Shown here: positions 61,036 through 64,000 of the stretch, piece by piece
Layout: every line of letters begins with the position of its first letter
Numbering within the stretch: the stretch's first letter is position 1
NCBI GenBank assembly: GCA_035503615.1
Contig: DATJTI010000088.1
Span: 17,689-81,688, forward strand
Length of the DNA: 64,000 bases
Direction of reading: 5' to 3'
From: AP-15 sp035503615
GTDB taxonomy: Bacteria; Pseudomonadota; Alphaproteobacteria; ATCC43930; CGMCC-115725
Notes under the pieces: generated by a model
What the model was told of the DNA's origin: nothing
The model's database searches: none
Seen by the model: the letters and a program-made list of their open reading frames with translations, nothing else
Translations under genes and position numbers: made by a program

Positions 61036-61959
61036 CTATGCCGGGGTGCCGTTTATGTGGAGCTTGAGGGCGGCATAGATGAAGCTGTTGGCCGGGGTCG
61101 GGATCGCGTGACGATGGCCGAGCTCGACGACCTTGCCGGCGATCCACGGCAATTCGATGCGGTTGCCGCGGCGCACATCATTGCCCATCGAGGCGAAATG
61201 GTAGGGCGGCATCGCCCGCACCGCCGCCATCGTCTGGTCGATCGTGTCGGCCGGCAGGCGCACACCCTCGGCGCGGCCGACCGCGACCGTCTCGCGCAGT
61301 GCCGCCTCGAACAGGGCTGCGAGATCGGCATCGTCGCGCCATTCGCCGAGCGGCCGGCGGGTCAGCGCGCTGAGACCGGCGAGCGGCACCAGCAGGATGA
61401 ACTTGGTCCAGATCGGCACCATGATGTCCGGGCTCAGCACCCCGTCGATCCCGGCCGAAGCGCACAGCTCGCGCAGCCTCTCGCCGCGCGGGCTGATGCG
61501 GCCGTCGAGTTCGCCAAAGGTCATTTGCTGATAGGTGCCGGTCTGGCGGACCACTCCGGGTTCGACGATCGTGCCGGTGACAAAGGCGGTGCCGCCCATC
61601 ACCGCGTCGGGTCCGAGGAGTGCGGTCAGCCGTTCGGCCGCGTCGATCCCGTTCTGCAATGGAATCACCGCGCCGTCCGGCCCGATCAGCGGCCCCAGCC
61701 TCGCGCCGGCGCTGTCGACATCCCACAGCTTGACGCAGAACAGCACGACATCGACCGGGCCGATGGCGGCAATATCGTCGGTCGCCTGGGCCGGCCGGAC
61801 CAGCGTCTCGCCGCGGTCGCCCTCGATGCGCAGCCCGTTTTCCTGCATCGCCGCAAGATGGGCGCCACGCGCGACAAAGGTTACATCCGCCCCGGCCTTG
61901 GCGAGAGCGGCACCGTAGATCCCGCCGATGCCGCCGGCGCCGACCACCGCGATACGCAT
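61036..61959 (-). CDS. ketopantoate reductase (PanE/ApbA) family protein
   Basis: 307 residues. N-terminal Rossmann domain: MRIAVVGAGGIGGIYGAALAKAGADVTFVARG with the NADPH loop, then VLFCVKLWDVDSAG and LQNGIDAAERL; the C-terminal ApbA_C helical domain contains the usual Lys (WTKFILLVPLAGLSALTR) and Glu-containing segment. It would reduce 2-dehydropantoate or another 2-oxo acid. ATG 61959 with AGGAG upstream. Diverges from the VOC gene, 118 bases apart. True PanE activity is not certain as many paralogues exist. Confidence 0.87.
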   Translation of the reverse strand: MRIAVVGAGGIGGIYGAALAKAGADVTFVARGAHLAAMQENGLRIEGDRGETLVRPAQATDDIAAIGPVDVVLFCVKLWDVDSAGARLGPLIGPDGAVIPLQNGIDAAERLTALLGPDAVMGGTAFVTGTIVEPGVVRQTGTYQQMTFGELDGRISPRGERLRELCASAGIDGVLSPDIMVPIWTKFILLVPLAGLSALTRRPLGEWRDDADLAALFEAALRETVAVGRAEGVRLPADTIDQTMAAVRAMPPYHFASMGNDVRRGNRIELPWIAGKVVELGHRHAIPTPANSFIYAALKLHINGTPA

Positions 61960-62077
61960 CCGCTGCTCCTGTTCCACCGGCGCGGAAAAGCCGCCGCCAT
62001 TTGCACTGCGGGGTCGGTTGTACTACGTTGTCAACCAGCCGCAAGGGCTAGATGCTCTCCGCATCGAGGAGGAAGAC

Positions 62078-62488
62078 ATGCCTAGAATCAAGCACATCGC
62101 GCTGACGACGGGTGATCCGGCAAAGACCGCGGCGTTCTACAAGGAAGCGTTCGGCATGCGCGAGGTCCGCCGCAACCCGCGCGGCGCGGTGTTTCTGACC
62201 GACGGCTACATCAATCTCGCGATCCTCAATTTCAAGACCGAGAAGGACGCCGATGTCGGCGCGCATGGCGAGAATTTCAGCGGCATCCACCATTTCGGCT
62301 TCGAGGTCGAAGACCTCGACGAGGCGGCGGCGAGGCTGGAGCAGGCCGAAGGGCGCCAGCTGACCGCGAAGGACGGGCTCGACATGGAAATGGCGGCCGG
62401 TTCACACCGCAATTTCGAGATGAAATGGGCCGGCCCCGATGGTGTTGTGCTCGATATCTCGCACACCGGTTGGGACAACGGGTCATGA
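62078..62488 (+). CDS. VOC/glyoxalase superfamily protein
   Basis: 136 residues, a pair of beta-alpha-beta-beta-beta modules. Start MPRIKHIALTTGDPAKTAAFYKEAFGMRE is the classical glyoxalase opening with a metal His; IHHFGFEVEDLDEA and the late GPDGVVLDISHTGW provide the other ligands. ATG 62078 with GGAGGA upstream. Substrate unknown. Its stop overlaps the start of the propeller gene (ATGA), so both are translated together. Confidence 0.87.
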   Translation: MPRIKHIALTTGDPAKTAAFYKEAFGMREVRRNPRGAVFLTDGYINLAILNFKTEKDADVGAHGENFSGIHHFGFEVEDLDEAAARLEQAEGRQLTAKDGLDMEMAAGSHRNFEMKWAGPDGVVLDISHTGWDNGS

Positions 62489-63474
62489 CCGGCCAGTTCA
62501 CGCCCGGAAACTTCACGCTCTGCGTCGGCACCGTCGGCAGCGGCGCCTGGACCAGCCCCGATGGCGGCGAGAGCTGGCAGCGGGTGCGCAGCGGGCTGTG
62601 GGGCGAAAGCCGGATCTATGGCCTCGCCGTCCACCCGCGCGAGCCGCGCACGGTCTTCGCCGGTGCCGATGACGGCATCTATAAAAGCGAGGATGGCGGC
62701 CAGAAATTCGCGCGGCTCGATTCGCCGATGAACAAGATGGACGTGTGGAAGATCGCGTTCGATCCTGCCGATCCCGATACGATCTATGCCGGAACCCGGC
62801 CAGCGGCACTGTTCCGCTCGACGGACGGCGGAAGGCAGTGGCGGCAACTGCCGGTGGACATGGTCGAGGAATGCCCCAATGTCGGGGTGCCGCGGGTCAC
62901 GGCGCTGACGGTCGATCCGACGGACCGCAATATCGTCTGGGCCGGGGTCGAGGTCGATGGCGTGCGGCGCAGCCTCGATCGCGGCGAAACCTGGACGCGG
63001 ATCGCCGGCGGGCTCAGCGATCCGGACATCCACGACGTCGCGGTGCGCGGCGCCGGCAACGCCCGAACCGTTCTGACCAGCACGCCGCGCGAAATTTTCG
63101 CCAGCACCGACAAGGGCGAAAGCTGGCAGGGGCTCGGCGTCGGCAAGCAGTTCGGGCTGCCCTATTGCCGCAGCCTGGCGCTGAAGAGCGATGATCCGAA
63201 CACCGTGTTCGTCGCCACCGGCGACGGTGCCGCCGGCAGCACCGGTGCGATCCAGCGCTCAAAGGATGGCGGCACGAGCTGGGAGCGGCTGGCATTGCCG
63301 GTGACGCCGAATTCGCCGATCTGGGCGTTTGCGACGCATCCCGCCGATCCGGGGCTGATCGTCGCGTGCAGCCATTACGGCGAACTCTATGCCAGTCCGG
63401 ATGCCGGTGATTCATGGCGCAAATTGCCGCGCGAGTTCACCGAGATCCGCGCTCTCGCCTGGACCCCGAACTAG
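62485..63474 (+). CDS. BNR/sialidase-like beta-propeller protein
   Basis: 329 residues, no signal peptide. At least seven Asp-box/BNR-type repeats are visible, each S-x-D-x-G-x-x-W-like: SPDGGESW, SEDGGQKF, STDGGRQW, SLDRGETW, STDKGESW, SKDGGTSW, SPDAGDSW. This implies a seven-bladed propeller of the VPS10/YCF48-like kind. Catalytic sialidase residues are not seen, so binding rather than hydrolysis is likely. It is coupled to the VOC gene by an ATGA overlap. Function unknown. Confidence 0.83.
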   Translation: MTGQFTPGNFTLCVGTVGSGAWTSPDGGESWQRVRSGLWGESRIYGLAVHPREPRTVFAGADDGIYKSEDGGQKFARLDSPMNKMDVWKIAFDPADPDTIYAGTRPAALFRSTDGGRQWRQLPVDMVEECPNVGVPRVTALTVDPTDRNIVWAGVEVDGVRRSLDRGETWTRIAGGLSDPDIHDVAVRGAGNARTVLTSTPREIFASTDKGESWQGLGVGKQFGLPYCRSLALKSDDPNTVFVATGDGAAGSTGAIQRSKDGGTSWERLALPVTPNSPIWAFATHPADPGLIVACSHYGELYASPDAGDSWRKLPREFTEIRALAWTPN

Positions 63475-63521
63475 CCGATTGCTCCAATAAGCGGTTGTCC
63501 GGCTGATCGGTCGAGCGCAAA

Positions 63522-63547
63522 CCCCTCTTCCGGAACCGGGAGAGGGG
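63522..63547. promoter_or_regulatory. long hairpin that covers the ribosome site of the last gene
   Basis: CCCCTCTTCCGG (63522-63533) and CCGGGAGAGGGG (63536-63547) pair over 12 positions (one G-T pair) with a 2-base centre. The 3' arm includes AGAGGGG, the likely ribosome site of the gene starting at 63554. It may end the propeller transcript, hide the ribosome site, or be one copy of a CCCTCTCCC-type intergenic palindrome known to be widespread in some alphaproteobacteria. Confidence 0.6.
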
Positions 63548-63553
63548 AAGCCG

Positions 63554-64000
63554 ATGCGGTGGCTGCGGAATTTCGTCGCGGCAGTGCTGGCGATGCTACT
63601 CGGCTGCGGCTGTGCTGCGGCCCAGGAACTGGTCACGGCGGCCGCGGTGTGGCAGCCGCCCACGGGGTTCATGGTCCGCTTTCATCACCGCTGCGACGGG
63701 CGATCGGGAGCTGCGTTCACCGCCTGCTTTGCCGCCGCGATGGCGCGGGCCGGAGCGTCGCCGCAGGCGCTCGCCTTCACCCGGCGGCTCGACAACGACG
63801 CCTATCTCGATGCGCTCGACGACAGCGGCGGCCCGGTCGCGGTCGCACACGTGTTCTTTCCGTTCGCGGCGAACGAGAATAGCGGCTGGCTGCTGGTCAA
63901 TGGCGTGCCGCCGCTGATCAACGTCGATGATTGGCGCAACCTCGATTTGCGCCTGATGCGCTCGTCACCGGCCTATCTGGCGATTTATCGCGAATATCGC
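63554..64000 (+). CDS. exported protein of unknown function, 3' partial
   Basis: The frame from ATG 63554 stays open to the last base (149 codons). A signal peptide is clear (MRWLRNFVAAVLAMLLGCGCAAAQE); the CGC-A part resembles a lipobox without the usual Leu at -3, so a plain Sec signal is more likely. The mature part (WQPPTGFMVRFHHRCDG, ACFAAAMARAG, HVFFPFAANENSGWLLVNGVPPLINVDDW) has Cys pairs and aromatic residues; no domain is recognised. The ribosome site AGAGGGG is 6 bases upstream, inside the hairpin listed above. The rest lies outside the window. Confidence 0.7.
   Translation, partial: MRWLRNFVAAVLAMLLGCGCAAAQELVTAAAVWQPPTGFMVRFHHRCDGRSGAAFTACFAAAMARAGASPQALAFTRRLDNDAYLDALDDSGGPVAVAHVFFPFAANENSGWLLVNGVPPLINVDDWRNLDLRLMRSSPAYLAIYREYR

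Overview
This 64 kb window has very high GC and dense coding on both strands. The gene content suggests an alphaproteobacterium: a mutM / ubiE-ubiB block, PP-loop and CoA-ester enzymes of soil alphaproteobacteria, and a complete-looking XrtA (exosortase A) exopolysaccharide locus. No tRNA, rRNA, CRISPR array, insertion sequence or prophage was recognised. Species-level assignment is not possible from the sequence alone. The first and last genes run off the ends of the window.

Layout. 1-12.9 kb: partial methyltransferase; mutM plus an enoyl-CoA hydratase diverging from ubiE-ubiB (quinone synthesis and DNA repair); a tandem pair of enolase-superfamily enzymes; a secreted peptidoglycan-binding-domain protein; a second enoyl-CoA hydratase; a DinB-like protein; an exported DUF1800/DUF1501 pair. 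13.3-31.8 kb: the XrtA-type polysaccharide locus (export lipoprotein, chain-length determinant, tyrosine kinase, outer-membrane barrel, ATPase, deacetylase, FemAB-like protein, exosortase-EpsI fusion, a second deacetylase, a glycosyltransferase, two asparagine-synthase-like proteins, a flippase). Together these would build, flip, polymerise and export an envelope polysaccharide; no PEP-CTERM target protein lies in the window.

31.8-43.2 kb: housekeeping and accessory genes (MOSC, NIPSNAP, amidohydrolase, CitE-like/MaoC pair, DedA, SAM hydrolase, TerC, MarR-GNAT fusion, radical SAM), including two decayed genes: a LonB-type protease reduced to its N-terminus and an MFS transporter with an internal deletion. 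43.3-46.5 kb: a URC-type uracil catabolism operon (GTP cyclohydrolase II-like URC1, DUF1688 URC4, uracil phosphoribosyltransferase). 46.5-64 kb: a flavin-dependent monooxygenase-like protein, a hydrolase-methyltransferase fusion, amidohydrolase and CoA-transferase, an unknown beta-rich protein behind a repeat-laden AT-rich leader, an RlmD-like rRNA methyltransferase, methylmalonate-semialdehyde dehydrogenase, a small AT-rich two-gene cassette, a GMC oxidoreductase, a tyrosine/glycine-rich secreted protein, purC, a ketopantoate-reductase-like protein, a glyoxalase-fold protein and a beta-propeller protein.

The most unusual property is how often short perfect or near-perfect tandem duplications (12-30 bp units, 2-5 copies) sit at gene borders or in frame inside protein ends. 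At least ten are listed. They extend a signal peptide, create mini-ORFs between operon genes and pad protein tails.
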